64,000 nucleotides of DNA from Deinococcus ruber (GCF_014648095.1 NZ_BMQL01000004.1:124001-188000), one strand, 5' to 3'. Positions 1 through 13,963 are shown, counted from the stretch's first letter. The notes: a model not told the origin generated them from the letters alone. Made by a program: numbers and translations.

Positions 1-2112
<2,112 letters not shown>

Positions 2113-2233
2113 GAGTGCTTGGGCGTGGGCGCAGGGCGAGCTGTTCGGGCTGCCTTGCGCCCATCTTCATGGCTGCGGCCTATCCTCGCTGCCGCCTCAA
2201 TTCCCTACAGAGTGTCGGGGTATACTTGCAGCT

Positions 2234-2704
2234 ATGTGGATCTCGACCAAAGCCCAGTACGGCCTGCGGGCGCTGGTAGATATTGCCCGTCAACCGGATG
2301 ACGTGGTGCCGCTGCGCGACGTGTCGGCGCGGCAGGGCATCAGTCAGGCGTACCTGGAACAGATCGCGAGCAATCTTCGGCGCAGCGGCTTTATTCGCAG
2401 TGTGCGCGGAGCCAGCGGCGGATATCGTCTGGCCCGCACGCCCGAGCAGATCAACGCTTACGACGTGGTGGTGGCGATGGAAGGCAGCATCGCTCCGGTG
2501 CACTGCGTCGAGGCCGAGCACAGTTGCGACCGCAGCGGCGCGTGCAGCACCGAAGGACTGTGGCGGCGCGTCGATAGTGCCCTGCGCGAAGTGCTGGGAG
2601 CATCGACGCTGGCCGACCTGATCCGCGAGGAGGAAGCGCGGCAGACGCCGAGGCTCGTGCAACTGGAGCCGGTCCCCAGCTTCAGCGAGGGTGCCCCGCA
2701 CTGA
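2234..2704 (+). CDS. Rrf2-family transcriptional regulator
   Basis: A 156-residue winged-helix protein beginning MWISTKAQYGLRAL, the usual Rrf2 opening, with the SGGYRLAR wing and a three-cysteine cluster (CVEAEHSCDRSGAC, spacing C-x6-C-x5-C) of the kind that binds an Fe-S cluster in IscR and NsrR. The ATG at 2234 is preceded by TATACT at 2221-2226 and seven bases, a leaderless arrangement, so the longer open frame upstream is not used. It follows an Fe-S protein on the same strand, which suggests control linked to Fe-S or redox state. That link is inference; no operator was identified. Confidence 0.88.
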   Translation: MWISTKAQYGLRALVDIARQPDDVVPLRDVSARQGISQAYLEQIASNLRRSGFIRSVRGASGGYRLARTPEQINAYDVVVAMEGSIAPVHCVEAEHSCDRSGACSTEGLWRRVDSALREVLGASTLADLIREEEARQTPRLVQLEPVPSFSEGAPH

Positions 2705-2751
2705 GGGTAGCTGTGACAGGCGTGCAGGAAGTGCTGCACTACACTGCCCAC

Positions 2752-3720
2752 ATGCGTTCTCGCCCCCGTTTTCTGATGTTATCGGCGCTGTTGGCGTCCT
2801 CTACGCTGCTCTCGTTTGCGTCTGCTCAGGTTGGCGGCTTGCGGGCTGCCACCCTGGCCCAGCCCGCCCTGAGCACCTTCAAGGCCAGCGGCACGGTATT
2901 GACCGACGCCAGCGGAGCCACCGTGACGCTCACGCCGAAGGGCGCGTATCTGGCGAGTGCCGATCTGAGGCTCCCCACCGCCGACGTCGTGCAGGCGGGA
3001 ACACTGCTGAACGCCCTGACCGGTCAGGACTTCGCGCAGGGTCTGAGCGATTTTCTGAAACGCCCCGACGTTCAGGCCAAGCTGCCGCAGGGTCTGACGG
3101 TCACTGCCGATGCCTTCGATCTGAAATTGCAGCAGCAGGCCGACAAGGCGCTGACCCTGAACATCTCGCTGCACCAGCTGACCGGCTTTAGAGTGGTGCC
3201 CAGCAGCCGCATTCTGGGTGACGCTTCAGCTCCCATCGTGGTCCGTATGTACTCCGATCTTCAGTGTCCGTACTGCCAGAAGGCTGAGCTGGAGGCCGTT
3301 CCCAAGGTACTGAAGAACCTGAAGACCCAGAAAGACGTGCGCTTTGAGTTTCACCAGTTTCCGCTGGAAAGCATTCACCCCAACGCCCGCCCTGCCGCCG
3401 AAGCCGCCGCCTGCGTGGAAAAGCAGGGTAAGTTCTGGGCCTTCAAAGACGCGCTGTTTCGCCGCGCCGACTGGCAGAGCATGGCAAATCCCGGCGTGAT
3501 TTTTCAGGGTGTCGCAATGGGCGTGGGTGTCAAGCTTCAGCAGTACCGCGACTGCATCGCTGACCGGGGCGGCAAGCAGAGCGTCGATGAGGGCGTGGCC
3601 GAGGCCAACCGTCTGGGCGTCAATGCCACTCCATCGGTGTACGTGAACGGGTACAGAGTCGCCAATCCCTACGATCCGGCCAGCTATCAGGCGCTGATCG
3701 ACTTCGTGCGGGCCAAGTAA
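2752..3720 (+). CDS. DsbA-like secreted thioredoxin-fold protein, copy 1
   Basis: A 322-residue protein with an N-terminal signal sequence ending near FASAQVGG, an unassigned domain of about 140 residues, then a DsbA-type thioredoxin domain with the active site CPYC in SDLQCPYCQKAE and the cis-proline loop NATPSVYVNG. Expected to act outside the cytoplasmic membrane on protein thiols; oxidase or isomerase cannot be told from sequence. The ATG at 2752 has TACACT six bases upstream and no ribosome binding site. A related gene follows at 3854 with the same domain order, so the pair is a tandem duplication. Confidence 0.88.
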   Translation: MRSRPRFLMLSALLASSTLLSFASAQVGGLRAATLAQPALSTFKASGTVLTDASGATVTLTPKGAYLASADLRLPTADVVQAGTLLNALTGQDFAQGLSDFLKRPDVQAKLPQGLTVTADAFDLKLQQQADKALTLNISLHQLTGFRVVPSSRILGDASAPIVVRMYSDLQCPYCQKAELEAVPKVLKNLKTQKDVRFEFHQFPLESIHPNARPAAEAAACVEKQGKFWAFKDALFRRADWQSMANPGVIFQGVAMGVGVKLQQYRDCIADRGGKQSVDEGVAEANRLGVNATPSVYVNGYRVANPYDPASYQALIDFVRAK

Positions 3721-3853
3721 AACGCAAACCGACCTGAATCCCGCAGCGTGCGGGTTCAATCCGGGCCGGGACTGCCACCACCGGGCATGAAGCAGCGTTT
3801 GTGTAAGCCATAAGCGGCAGGTCTTCCGGGGCGGCGTCGTCTACACTGCGTCC

Positions 3854-4807
3854 ATGCCGTTTTCTCTGCGTCTTGCTGCCCTCCTGCTGACTTCCTCCGC
3901 TTCTCTGGCCTCGGCTCAGGTGGGGGGAAGCGTGGCAGCAACCCTGCAACAGCCTGCCCTGAGCGCCTTCAAGAAGGCGGGCAATACCCTGACAGGCGCG
4001 GCTGGAACAACCGTGAAGCTGACGCCCAAAGGCAGCTTTGTAGAGAGCGCCGCCGCCCTGCTGCCGGGCGGTGATCCTCATCAGGCGGGCAGGTTGCTGG
4101 GGGCGCTGATCGGGGAAGATGTCGAGCAGGATCTGGTGGCCTATCTGAAGCAGCCCACGGTGCAGTACCGGCTGCCGCTGGGCCTGACGGTGGCTGTCGG
4201 AGCCTACGACCTGAAGCTGCAAACACGCGGCAAGACGCTGACCATGAACGTGTCGCTGCATCAGGTCACGGGCTTTGCGGCGGTGCCGGGCACCCGCGTG
4301 CTGGGCGATCCGGCGGCCCCCATCGTGATCCGCATGTATTCCGATCTTCAGTGCCCGTACTGCCAGCAGGCCGAACTCGACGCCATGCCGACGGTGGTCC
4401 GCAGCCTTCAGACCCAGAAAGACGTGCGGCTGGAATTCCACTACATCCCCCTCATCAAGATTCACCCCAACGCCCGCCCCGCTGCCGAAGCAGCCGTGTG
4501 TGCCGAGAACCAGGGGCAGTTCTGGGCCTTCAAAGACGCGCTGTTTCGCCGCGACGACTGGCAGCACAGCAGCGCTCCGCAGGCCACTTTTCAGGCGGTT
4601 GCCGCCAGACTGAACCTGAATGCCGCTGCCTTCCGCGACTGCCTGACCAAGCACAGCGGAAAGGCGATGGTCGAGGCGGGGCTGAGCGAGGCCGAGAACA
4701 TCGAGATTCAGGGCACGCCAACGGTCTTTGTCAACGGCTATCAGGTGCCCGACCCCGACGATGCAGCCAGCTATCAGGCGATGATCGATTTTGTGCGGGC
4801 GAAGTAA
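3854..4807 (+). CDS. DsbA-like secreted thioredoxin-fold protein, copy 2
   Basis: A 317-residue paralogue of the preceding gene. It has a signal peptide (cleavage near LASAQVGG), the same N-terminal domain (QPALS-FK, LTPKGS) and a DsbA domain with CPYC and the cis-proline loop QGTPTVFVNG. Both copies keep the catalytic cysteines. The start again follows TACACT by six bases, so each copy has its own leaderless promoter rather than being read as an operon. Around the active site the DNA of the copies is close to identical, while the N-terminal domains have diverged more. Confidence 0.88.
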   Translation: MPFSLRLAALLLTSSASLASAQVGGSVAATLQQPALSAFKKAGNTLTGAAGTTVKLTPKGSFVESAAALLPGGDPHQAGRLLGALIGEDVEQDLVAYLKQPTVQYRLPLGLTVAVGAYDLKLQTRGKTLTMNVSLHQVTGFAAVPGTRVLGDPAAPIVIRMYSDLQCPYCQQAELDAMPTVVRSLQTQKDVRLEFHYIPLIKIHPNARPAAEAAVCAENQGQFWAFKDALFRRDDWQHSSAPQATFQAVAARLNLNAAAFRDCLTKHSGKAMVEAGLSEAENIEIQGTPTVFVNGYQVPDPDDAASYQAMIDFVRAK

Positions 4808-4827
4808 GGGCGGGTGAGGCGTGAAGA

Positions 4828-4969
4828 GTGATGGGTGATGTGAAAAGCAGAGTTCGCTTCATTTGAGAGTTTTAATTTAAGTTCGAATTGGGAGAAAAAG
4901 AGAATGCCTGCTTATCTGATCCATCAAAACCGGTGCTGGCACGCCAGCGACCACCTCATCACCCATCAC
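4828..4969. repeat. intergenic inverted repeat (13-bp perfect arms)
   Basis: GTGATGGGTGATG at 4828-4840 is exactly complementary to CATCACCCATCAC at 4957-4969, with related sequence just outside both arms. The space between includes an AT-rich stretch (TTTTAATTTAAG) out of character for this GC-rich genome. The element fills the gap between the DsbA-like gene and rqcH. It resembles the short noncoding repeats of Deinococcus intergenic regions. Confidence 0.6.
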
Positions 4970-5001
4970 GCCTTACCCATCACCTTTTCTGCGGAGGCGA
5001 C

Positions 5002-6561
<1,560 letters not shown>

Positions 6562-6564
<3 letters not shown>

Positions 6565-6593
6565 AGCGGGAGTGGGAAGTGCGTTCCAGCGCT

Positions 6594-6596
<3 letters not shown>
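6562..6596. terminator. shared bidirectional hairpin at the convergent rqcH/pabC ends
   Basis: TAGAGCG (6562-6568) pairs with CGCTCTA (6590-6596). The left arm contains the rqcH stop codon and the right arm the pabC stop codon, so one hairpin closes both genes. The loop carries the recurrent GGAGTGGGAAGT sequence. Confidence 0.55.
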
Positions 6597-7300
<704 letters not shown>

Positions 7301-7304
<4 letters not shown>

Positions 7305-9118
7305 GTGGCGTGTTGCGCCAGCGTCAGCCAGTTGCCCAGCAGCAGGCGTCCATACGTGCTCAGTACGCTTTCAGGGTGAAACTGCACGCCCCAGGCGGGT
7401 GCGTGGGTTGCTTCCAGCGCCATGATCTCTCCTGTTGCCGTCGACGCAGTGATCGACGCCCCCGGACTGTGTTGCACGACCAATGAATGATAGCGGGTGA
7501 ATTCGGCCCCCTGCGGAATTCCGGCAAACACTCCGCGCCCGTCGTGGTGCAGCGCTTCCGGCTGCCCGTGAATGGCCCGCGCCGCCCGCACGACTCGCCC
7601 GCCCAGCGCCTCTCCGAGTGCCTGATGCCCCAGACACACGCCCAGCAGCGGAATGCGCCGTTCCAGACACGCCCGTGTGAGGGCCAGCGTCACCCCGGAG
7701 GTCTGCGGCGTGCCCGGCCCCGGCCCGATCAGCACGGCGTCTGGATGCAGGGCCAGCAGCTCTGGCAGCGCGGCGGTGTGGTCGCGCAGCAGCACCACTG
7801 CGCCCAACGCCGCCAGATCGTGCGCGAGATTCTGGGTAAACGAATCGAAGTTGTCGAGCAGCAGCACCCGCAGCGGCGCGTGGGGCTTCACGGGGGGCGG
7901 CGACCACGCCCGGCCCGCACGCGGGGGCTGTGGCGGCTGCCCACTCCGAATCTTTTCGCCCGACAGCACGCCCAACAGTGCCTGCGCCTTGATGACCGTT
8001 TCGCGGGTTTCGGCCCCGGCTTCCGAATCGATCACGATGCCTGCCCCGGCCCGCACGCCCACCGTCCAGCCGCCCGGTTGTTTGCTGAAGGTGGCGGTGC
8101 GGATCAGAATATTCAGCTCGGTGTGTGCCCCGCTGATGATGCCCAGGCTGCCGGTGTACCAGCCCCGCGCCGAGGGTTCCAGCTCGCGGATCGCCTGCAT
8201 CACCCGGCGTTTGGGCGCCCCGGTGATGGTGCCGCCGGGAAAGGTGGCCCGCAGCACCGCCTGGGTGGTCAGGCCGGGCAGCGGCGTTCCGCGCACCTCA
8301 CTGACCAGATGCATCACGTGGCTGTAGCGCTCGACCAGCATCAGGTCGGGCACATGCACGCTGCCCGGCTGCGACAGCCAACCCAGATCATGCCGGATCA
8401 GGTCGGTCAGCATGATGTGTTCGGCCTGCTCTTTCACGCTCGTTCGCAGGTCGTGTTCCAGCTGTTCATCGGCGTCGGGCGTGGCTCCGCGTGGGCGTGT
8501 TCCGGCGATGGGCCGCGCCGAAACCGTGTGGTCGTCCCAGCGCACCAGCCGTTCGGGGCTGCACGATACCACCACCTCCGTGCCGAAATCGGCGTAGGCC
8601 ATGTACGGGCTGGGGTTGTCGGCCCGCAGCCGCAGATAGGCCGCCAGCGGTTCGCCCTGCGCGTGGGCCATCACGCCGCGCGATAGATTCACCTGATACA
8701 CCTCGCCCGCCCGGATCAGCTCCTGCACGGCCTGCACACCCGCCACGTAGTCCAGATCGTCGGCAGAAAACGCGCCGACCTGGAGGCGAGGAGCTGCCGG
8801 AGCCGGGCCGGACAGCAGCGCTTCCCAGTTCAGATGCGGCGTGCCGACGATGCTCAGTGTGCCTGCCAGCCGGTCCCAGACCAGCCCGCTGGGATACTGG
8901 CCCCAGGTCTGCGCGGGGCCGATGGCTGGGTGGCTGGGCAGCCCGAACGCCTGCGCCGCCTCGTACTTCAGGCCGCCCAGCCACGCGGGAAACAGGTCGG
9001 TTCCTGCCGGACGCTGCGGTAAGGTGTGCTGCCGCAGCGTCGGGGCGGCGCTCAGCAGCGTGTAGCGGGCATGTTCCAGCACCGGGCCGAGCGATTCCAG
9101 CAGCAGCAGGCCCGGCAC
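7301..9118 (-). CDS. pabB: aminodeoxychorismate synthase, fused PabB-PabA
   Basis: Residues 1 to about 390 form a chorismate-binding domain (YQVNLSRG, PIAGTRPRG, FPGGTITGAPK, GVRAGAGIV). Residues from about 412 form a class I glutamine amidotransferase (LLLDNFDSFTQN, GPGPGTP, nucleophile in GVCLGHQA, HPES triad). The fusion would use glutamine to aminate chorismate. The active-site motif is PIAGT, typical of anthranilate synthase, not PIKGT of classic PabB; the neighbour pabC still argues for p-aminobenzoate. The start is a GTG; about 30 further in-frame codons upstream look homologous (SPADALLRLHAGG) but hold no ATG, GTG or TTG, so the true start may be a rare codon such as ATT at 9195. Confidence 0.85.
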
Positions 9119-9195
9119 GCCGCCCGCATGCAGCCGCAGCAGCGCGTCGGCGGGCGACAGGGCGCTGAGCGCTTTGGGTGGTGGCTGCGCCTGAA

Positions 9196-9819
9196 TTACA
9201 GCCCCAGCAGACCCAGCGGCGCGGTCTCGGTCAGTTCGTTCTGGAAGGGAGCAATCAGCTTTTTGGTGGTTTCGTTGGCGGGCAGCACGGTGGTGTTCAG
9301 ATCGGGAAGTTTGCCTGCCTGAAGCGACTGCGCCGCCTTCTGGAAGTCGATATCCGGCACGCCCAGCGCCTTGTTGATCTCGTTCCGCACGTAGTTGTAC
9401 CGGGGCTGGTTCATGCCCTGTGCCAGCAGCGCCTTCTGCTGAGCGCTGCGGGCCGTTCCCACCGATCCTGCCGCGTCGCGCAGCACGCCCAGGACAGTGG
9501 CGAGATTGGGCGTATCACCCTTCTGGATGCCGTCGAAGACCCGCGTGACACCGGTAAAACTGCTGCCCATCGCGGTCTTGACGGCCCGGCGCACCCGCAC
9601 GAAACGCTGCACGTCTGCCAGTGTGACGGCTTTCTGAGGGGTCGCCGCACTCTGCTGACCGCTCTGGGTCTGGGTCGGTGCGGGCTGGCCGGAGCCTGCC
9701 AGAAGGCTCTGAATCGGTCTGAACACGAAGAAATACCCGAGTGCGAGCACCACCACCACGGTAAGCAGCACGCTTCCCAGGCAGCCCCCACACCCGCATC
9801 CCCAACCACGACGGTACAT
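9196..9819 (-). CDS. hypothetical membrane-anchored protein
   Basis: A 207-residue protein starting MYRRGWGCGCGGCLG, then one hydrophobic segment (VLLTVVVVLALGYFFVF, about residues 18-35), a Gln/Thr/Ala-rich linker and a soluble, mostly helical domain of about 130 residues. A cysteine-glycine cluster just before the membrane segment is odd and could be lipidated or bind metal. TACGCT six bases before the ATG marks a leaderless start; the longer frame to 9972 reads through an intergenic repeat. It ends directly before the pabB frame and may be cotranscribed with it. I recognise no family. Confidence 0.7.
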   Translation of the reverse strand: MYRRGWGCGCGGCLGSVLLTVVVVLALGYFFVFRPIQSLLAGSGQPAPTQTQSGQQSAATPQKAVTLADVQRFVRVRRAVKTAMGSSFTGVTRVFDGIQKGDTPNLATVLGVLRDAAGSVGTARSAQQKALLAQGMNQPRYNYVRNEINKALGVPDIDFQKAAQSLQAGKLPDLNTTVLPANETTKKLIAPFQNELTETAPLGLLGL

Positions 9820-9867
9820 GAGGACAGCGTACAGGCTGCGCGTGAGGCTGGGAAGGGGAGGGAGGCG

Positions 9868-9978
9868 TGTAGCTTGTGGGCAGGCGTGGGTGAGGAGTGG
9901 GAAGTGGGAACGGCGTATCAGCCTCTCTGGTGCTGTCGTCTGCCGTCCTGAGGGAATTAACCCAAGCCACAAGCTACA
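9868..9978. repeat. intergenic inverted repeat with internal GGAGTGGGAAGTGGGAAC
   Basis: TGTAGCTTGTGG at 9868-9879 is exactly complementary to CCACAAGCTACA at 9967-9978. Between the arms, GGAGTGGGAAGTGGGAAC occurs at 9894-9911. A longer relative lies at 15661-15825. The element sits just downstream of the thiamine pyrophosphokinase gene. Confidence 0.65.
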
Positions 9979-10600
9979 AGTCCCACCCCTCCTCCAACAC
10001 CGTCACCAGTGCCGTGCCCGCTTCCAGACGGCAGACCACCTCGCCCGCTGCCTCGTTGCTGACCGTCCATCCACTGCCAAGCGGCACAGCCACGCGGTCC
10101 AGATTCCAGCGAGCGCCGCCGATGCTCAGGCCCGACAGGTCGGACGCTGCCAGTACGCTGAAGGTCTGGCCGTGGCGCAGTGGCAGGTGCAGCGCCACGC
10201 CGGGCAGCAGCGGGCGGCCCCACTCGTCGCCGCTGTGCAGGGTCACGCCGCATCCTTCCGCCTGCATTCGGACTGCGCCCAGTGCCAGCGCAAAGGTATG
10301 GTCGAAGCGCCCGCCAAACGCGCCCAGCACGTACAGTTCGGTCGCGCCGCGTTCGCGGGCCAGGGCAGCCGCGAGTTCGGCGTCGGTGCTGGCCTTGTTT
10401 CTGGGGTGGGAAAAGCGCGGCGCGTCGAGGTGCAGTCCGTCCGAACTGTCGAAGTCGCCTACCCAGGCATCCACGCTTATGTCCAGCGCTGCCGCATGTC
10501 GCCCCCCGCCGTCGGCAGCGACCACCAGCGCGGGGCGGGGCAGCGCCGACAGTGCGGGCGTGCGTGTGAGGCGGCCACCGACCAGAATCCAGGCGATCAA
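9974..10600 (-). CDS. thiN: thiamine pyrophosphokinase
   Basis: A 208-residue thiamine diphosphokinase: ADGGGRHAAAL, WVGDFDS, KASTDAELA and GAFGGRFDHT are the ATP- and Mg-binding signatures of the catalytic domain, and a smaller beta domain follows. It makes thiamine diphosphate from imported thiamine and ATP. It lies 54 bases downstream of the transporter ATPase gene on the same strand, so uptake and activation are linked. The predicted start is TTG at 10600 with AGGA about seven bases upstream; a TACAGT further upstream could give it a promoter of its own. Confidence 0.88.
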   Translation of the reverse strand: MIAWILVGGRLTRTPALSALPRPALVVAADGGGRHAAALDISVDAWVGDFDSSDGLHLDAPRFSHPRNKASTDAELAAALARERGATELYVLGAFGGRFDHTFALALGAVRMQAEGCGVTLHSGDEWGRPLLPGVALHLPLRHGQTFSVLAASDLSGLSIGGARWNLDRVAVPLGSGWTVSNEAAGEVVCRLEAGTALVTVLEEGWDL

Positions 10601-10654
10601 AAACGTTCCTGCATGCGGGTACTGTACCTGATGACCGCCGCGTTTCCAGTGCAG

Positions 10655-11611
10655 TCAGCGGTCATCGGGCACGCTCAGCAGTTCGCTGTCCAGCAGTCGC
10701 AGCCGCAGCGTGTCGCCTTCCACCAGCGCCGCTTCTCTGGCACTGAGCCGCAGCCGCAGCGGGCCGAGTGCGTGGGCAACCGTGACAAACAGGCCGCCGC
10801 CCTCGCTCTGCTGCTGGACAGCGGGCCAGCGCTCACCCTCACCCAGCACCACCGCCTGTTCCGGCACGATCAGCGCCTGCCCCCCCTGCGCGAAGACGTT
10901 CGGCTGCCCCAGGAACTCGGCGGCCCAGGCCGTGGCAGGGCGGGCAAACACTTCGGCACTGTTCCCAAGCTGCACCAGCCGCCCCGCCCGCATCAGCGCG
11001 ACCCGGCCCGCCAGCGCCAACGCTTCCCGCTGATCGTGCGTGACCAGCAGCACCGCCGCCCCCAGCCCCGCGAACAGCGAGCGCAGATCGCCCCGCAGCC
11101 GCGTCCGAAGCTGCTCGTCGAGGTTGCTCAGCGGCTCGTCGAGCAGCAGCAGTCGGGGCTGCACCGCCAGCGCACGGGCCAGCGCCACCCGCTGCGCCTG
11201 CCCGCCCGACAGTTCGTGAATGCGGCGCTGTTCCAGCCCTTGCAGGCCCACCAGTGCCAGCGCCTCCCCAGCCTGTGCGCTCGCCTGCGCTCTGGATGCG
11301 CCGCGCTGCCGGGGGCCGTACGCGGCGTTGCCGAGCACACTCAGATGTGGAAACAGCGCGTAATCCTGAAAGACCAGACTGAGGTTTCGGCGCTCCGGTG
11401 GAAGCGCGGTTACGTCTGTGCCCGCCATCCGCACCCGCCCGCTGTCCGGGCGTTCCAGCCCCGCGATCAGCCGCAGCAGCGTGGATTTGCCGCAGCCCGA
11501 TGGCCCCAGCAGCGCCAGCGTTTCGCCCGCCTCCAGGCTGAAGGTCACGTCCTGCACGGCGGGCGTGCCCGGATAGAGCTTGTTCAGATGTTCCAGCCCC
11601 AGCGCGGTCAT
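10655..11611 (-). CDS. thiQ: thiamine ABC transporter, ATP-binding protein
   Basis: A 318-residue ABC ATPase with Walker A GPSGCGKSTLL, Q-loop VFQDYALFPHL, signature LSGGQAQRVALARAL, Walker B LLLLDEPLSNLD and the H-loop in LLVTHDQ. About 80 C-terminal residues form a TOBE-like regulatory domain absent from the short enterobacterial ThiQ. The assignment to thiamine rests on the neighbours (thiP and thiB upstream, thiN downstream, TPP riboswitch at the head). It is separated from thiP by about 750 bases holding a gene on the other strand, so it may need its own promoter. Confidence 0.85.
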   Translation of the reverse strand: MTALGLEHLNKLYPGTPAVQDVTFSLEAGETLALLGPSGCGKSTLLRLIAGLERPDSGRVRMAGTDVTALPPERRNLSLVFQDYALFPHLSVLGNAAYGPRQRGASRAQASAQAGEALALVGLQGLEQRRIHELSGGQAQRVALARALAVQPRLLLLDEPLSNLDEQLRTRLRGDLRSLFAGLGAAVLLVTHDQREALALAGRVALMRAGRLVQLGNSAEVFARPATAWAAEFLGQPNVFAQGGQALIVPEQAVVLGEGERWPAVQQQSEGGGLFVTVAHALGPLRLRLSAREAALVEGDTLRLRLLDSELLSVPDDR

Positions 11612-11653
11612 GTGCGGCCTGTTCGGTGCGGGTGTTCGCCTAGCATGACCAGC

Positions 11654-12355
11654 ATGCGTCCTCTTGCCGTTGCCTGCCTGCTGCTGTGTTTTCTGGGTGC
11701 CGAACCTGTTCTGGCGGGTGGGGCGGGTGCGCCGTTCACTTCCCGGCTTCCGGTGGTGAACGTGGGCAACATCCGCATCACCGCTGATTTAGCTGGCGTC
11801 CAGGCCATGCGCGGAACACATCTGCTCTGGCAGAATTCAGGCATCGGCGCGATGAATCTCCAGAAAGGGCCGGGCCGCTGGATCACGGTACAGGGTGCGC
11901 CTCTCGGCAGCGAAAAACGGGAACACCCTGACAGCAGCTTCGCCCTGATATCGTTTGTGCTCGATCCCCAAACCGGGCAGATCAAGGCCCGTGTCGGTGG
12001 CCAGTTCGTCCAGGAGGGGGCGGCCTCGGCCTTGTTTCTGGCCCTGTCTGTGAGGGGTGTGATGCGCCAGGACGATGCCCCGCTGCTGCTCCTGACTCGC
12101 CTGAACCTGAACACCCTGCATTCGGAATTCCACACCTTGTCGGGGAACCAGATCATTCCAGCGGCCTGCCGCATGCCTGACCACGGGGCCGACACTGGGA
12201 ACATTGGAATTTCCGCTTCATTTTTTGGCTTTTTTTCGCCAGTGCATAAGCAGAGTGTGGTCTGGGGTATGGATACCGTGAAATGCACTTTCAAGGTTCG
12301 CATTGATGTGAACACCTTCAAAGTGTCGCTGCTCAGCGTCAACGTCAATAAATAA
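11654..12355 (+). CDS. hypothetical secreted protein inside the thiamine operon
   Basis: A 233-residue protein with a clear signal peptide (MRPLAVACLLLCFLGAEPVLA) and no other membrane segment. I recognise no family. The last 60 residues are richer in Phe, Val, Asn and Lys and lower in GC than the surroundings. The ATG at 11654 is favoured over 11645 because TAGCAT ends seven bases before it, as in other leaderless genes here. It runs opposite to thiB, thiP, thiQ and thiN and splits them, which suggests a later insertion; no transposon ends were seen. Confidence 0.7.
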   Translation: MRPLAVACLLLCFLGAEPVLAGGAGAPFTSRLPVVNVGNIRITADLAGVQAMRGTHLLWQNSGIGAMNLQKGPGRWITVQGAPLGSEKREHPDSSFALISFVLDPQTGQIKARVGGQFVQEGAASALFLALSVRGVMRQDDAPLLLLTRLNLNTLHSEFHTLSGNQIIPAACRMPDHGADTGNIGISASFFGFFSPVHKQSVVWGMDTVKCTFKVRIDVNTFKVSLLSVNVNK

Positions 12356-12362
12356 TCCCCAC

Positions 12363-13943
12363 TCACGTTACTTCCCCCTTCCCGCCGTCCAGCACGCTGA
12401 AGGCGAGGAGGGAAAGCAGCATCAGCAGGGTTGCCAGGGCGCAGGCTTCGCCCAGATTCTGTTCTCCGGGGCGACCCAGACGGGCGTACATGCCGGTACT
12501 CAGGGTGGCCCATTCGGGGCGTGCCAGCACCAGGGTGGCGGCGAATTCTCCCAGCACGGTGCTGAGTGCCAGGGCCGCGCCGCCTCGCAGGGCCGGAACA
12601 ATCAGCGGCACGGTCACGGTGCGCCACACCCGCCCCGGAGACGCACCCAGCGTGCGGGCCGCCTCGTTCAGCCGCTCTGGAATGGCCCGCAGCGCCGGAA
12701 GCAGACTGCGCGTGATGAGCGGCGAGGCCAGCAGGGTATACGCCGCGATCAGCAGCCCCAGGCTGGCCCGCAGCGCTGGATACAGCAGCAGGTAGCCCAC
12801 CGCCAGCGATACGGGCGACACCATCAGCGGCAGCAGACTCAGCAGGTCGAGTGCCTTCGAGCGGCTCAGGGAAATGGCGAAGGCGTGCAGCCCGCCCAGC
12901 AGCACGGCACAGATCAGTGTCAGCCCGGCGAAGCGCAGGGTATTGCCGAGCATCAGGGCCAGTGGGGGGTCGGCGTCGGGGGAGAGCAGGCCCGTCCAGA
13001 AGGCCGCCGTGACGCCGCTGCGCCCGTGAACGCTTCCCAGAGCTACAGCGACCAGCGGCGCAAAACAGATCAGCAGAACTGCGCCCATCAGGGTATAGGT
13101 GAGCGCCGCTGCTGCGCCCCGTGGTCGCGGCAGGGTTCGTGCGGTTGCCACACCCGCTCCCCCGGTTGCGCCCAGCCGCACATACACAGCGGTGGCAACG
13201 AATGTGATGAACAGTTGCACCAGAATCAGGGCGCTGGCTTCGTTCAGCCGCAGATCGTAGGCGGTCAGGGTATAGATCTCGACTTCCAGCGTGCCGTACT
13301 GCTCGCCGCCCAGCAGCAGTGGCAGCCCGAAACTCAGGGCGCTGTACAGGAAGACCAGCACCGCGCCCGCCGCCAGTCCCGGCCATGCCAGCGGCAGCGC
13401 CACCGTGAGCGCCGAGCGCCAGCCAGACGCACCCAGTGTGCGGGCCGCCCCGATGAGTGTGGGTGGCACGCGCAGAAAGCCCGCATAGGCCAGCCGGATC
13501 ATCAGCGGCAGGTTGAAGAACAGATTGCCCAGAATCAGCAGGGTTGGCGTGCCCGACAGGTCGAGGTGCAGCAGCCCACGCGGCCCGAACAGGCTCAGCA
13601 GGCCGAGCGCCGCCACCAGCGTGGGGGTGACGAAGGGCAGTAGCAACAGCTGCAGCAGCAGCGCGGTTCCCGGCACGCGGGCGCGGGACAGCAGATACGC
13701 CAGCGGCCCGCCGATCACGAGGGCCAGCAGCGCACTCAGCGCCGCCTGCTCAAGCGTCCAGGCCAGCCGCTTCTCGAAATACGGCTGTGCCAGGATGCCC
13801 ACGCTCAGGCCGCCTTCCTTCAGCGTTCGCAGCAGCGGCAGCACCAGGAAAGCAGCGATGAACAGGAGTGGCACAACGGCCAGGAGTGCAGACGTGGAAA
13901 GTCGGAGGTGGGAAGTCGGCTGCCTCTGGAGTTCTTTTCCCAC
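12363..13943 (-). CDS. thiP: thiamine ABC transporter, two-domain permease
   Basis: A 526-residue integral membrane protein with about twelve hydrophobic segments and two copies of the permease EAA loop ([15 protein letters not shown] in the first half, [15 protein letters not shown] in the second), so one chain supplies both membrane domains, as in ThiP and FbpB. It lies 20 bases after thiB on the same strand. The predicted start (GTG, 13943) places about 20 N-terminal residues over a copy of the local GGAAGTGGGAA repeat, so translation may really begin slightly downstream, for example at the valine codon before PLLFIAAF. Confidence 0.87.
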   Translation of the reverse strand: MGKELQRQPTSHLRLSTSALLAVVPLLFIAAFLVLPLLRTLKEGGLSVGILAQPYFEKRLAWTLEQAALSALLALVIGGPLAYLLSRARVPGTALLLQLLLLPFVTPTLVAALGLLSLFGPRGLLHLDLSGTPTLLILGNLFFNLPLMIRLAYAGFLRVPPTLIGAARTLGASGWRSALTVALPLAWPGLAAGAVLVFLYSALSFGLPLLLGGEQYGTLEVEIYTLTAYDLRLNEASALILVQLFITFVATAVYVRLGATGGAGVATARTLPRPRGAAAALTYTLMGAVLLICFAPLVAVALGSVHGRSGVTAAFWTGLLSPDADPPLALMLGNTLRFAGLTLICAVLLGGLHAFAISLSRSKALDLLSLLPLMVSPVSLAVGYLLLYPALRASLGLLIAAYTLLASPLITRSLLPALRAIPERLNEAARTLGASPGRVWRTVTVPLIVPALRGGAALALSTVLGEFAATLVLARPEWATLSTGMYARLGRPGEQNLGEACALATLLMLLSLLAFSVLDGGKGEVT

Positions 13944-13958
13944 AGCTTACTTTCCCAT
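13894..13958. repeat. copy of the GGAAGTGGGAA repeat at the thiB/thiP junction
   Basis: GTGGAAAGTCGGAGGTGGGA at 13894-13913 and its imperfect complement TTTTCCCACAGCTTACTTTC near 13935-13954 form an inverted repeat over the thiP 5' end, related to those at 9868-9978 and 15661-15825. Confidence 0.45.
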
Positions 13959-13963
13959 ATCCG

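Noticed and set aside
9818..11640. Very long plus-strand open frame opposite thiN and thiQ
   Set aside because: Gln/Arg/Pro-rich translation typical of the complement of a GC-rich gene; the only real coding part is the secreted protein from 11654.
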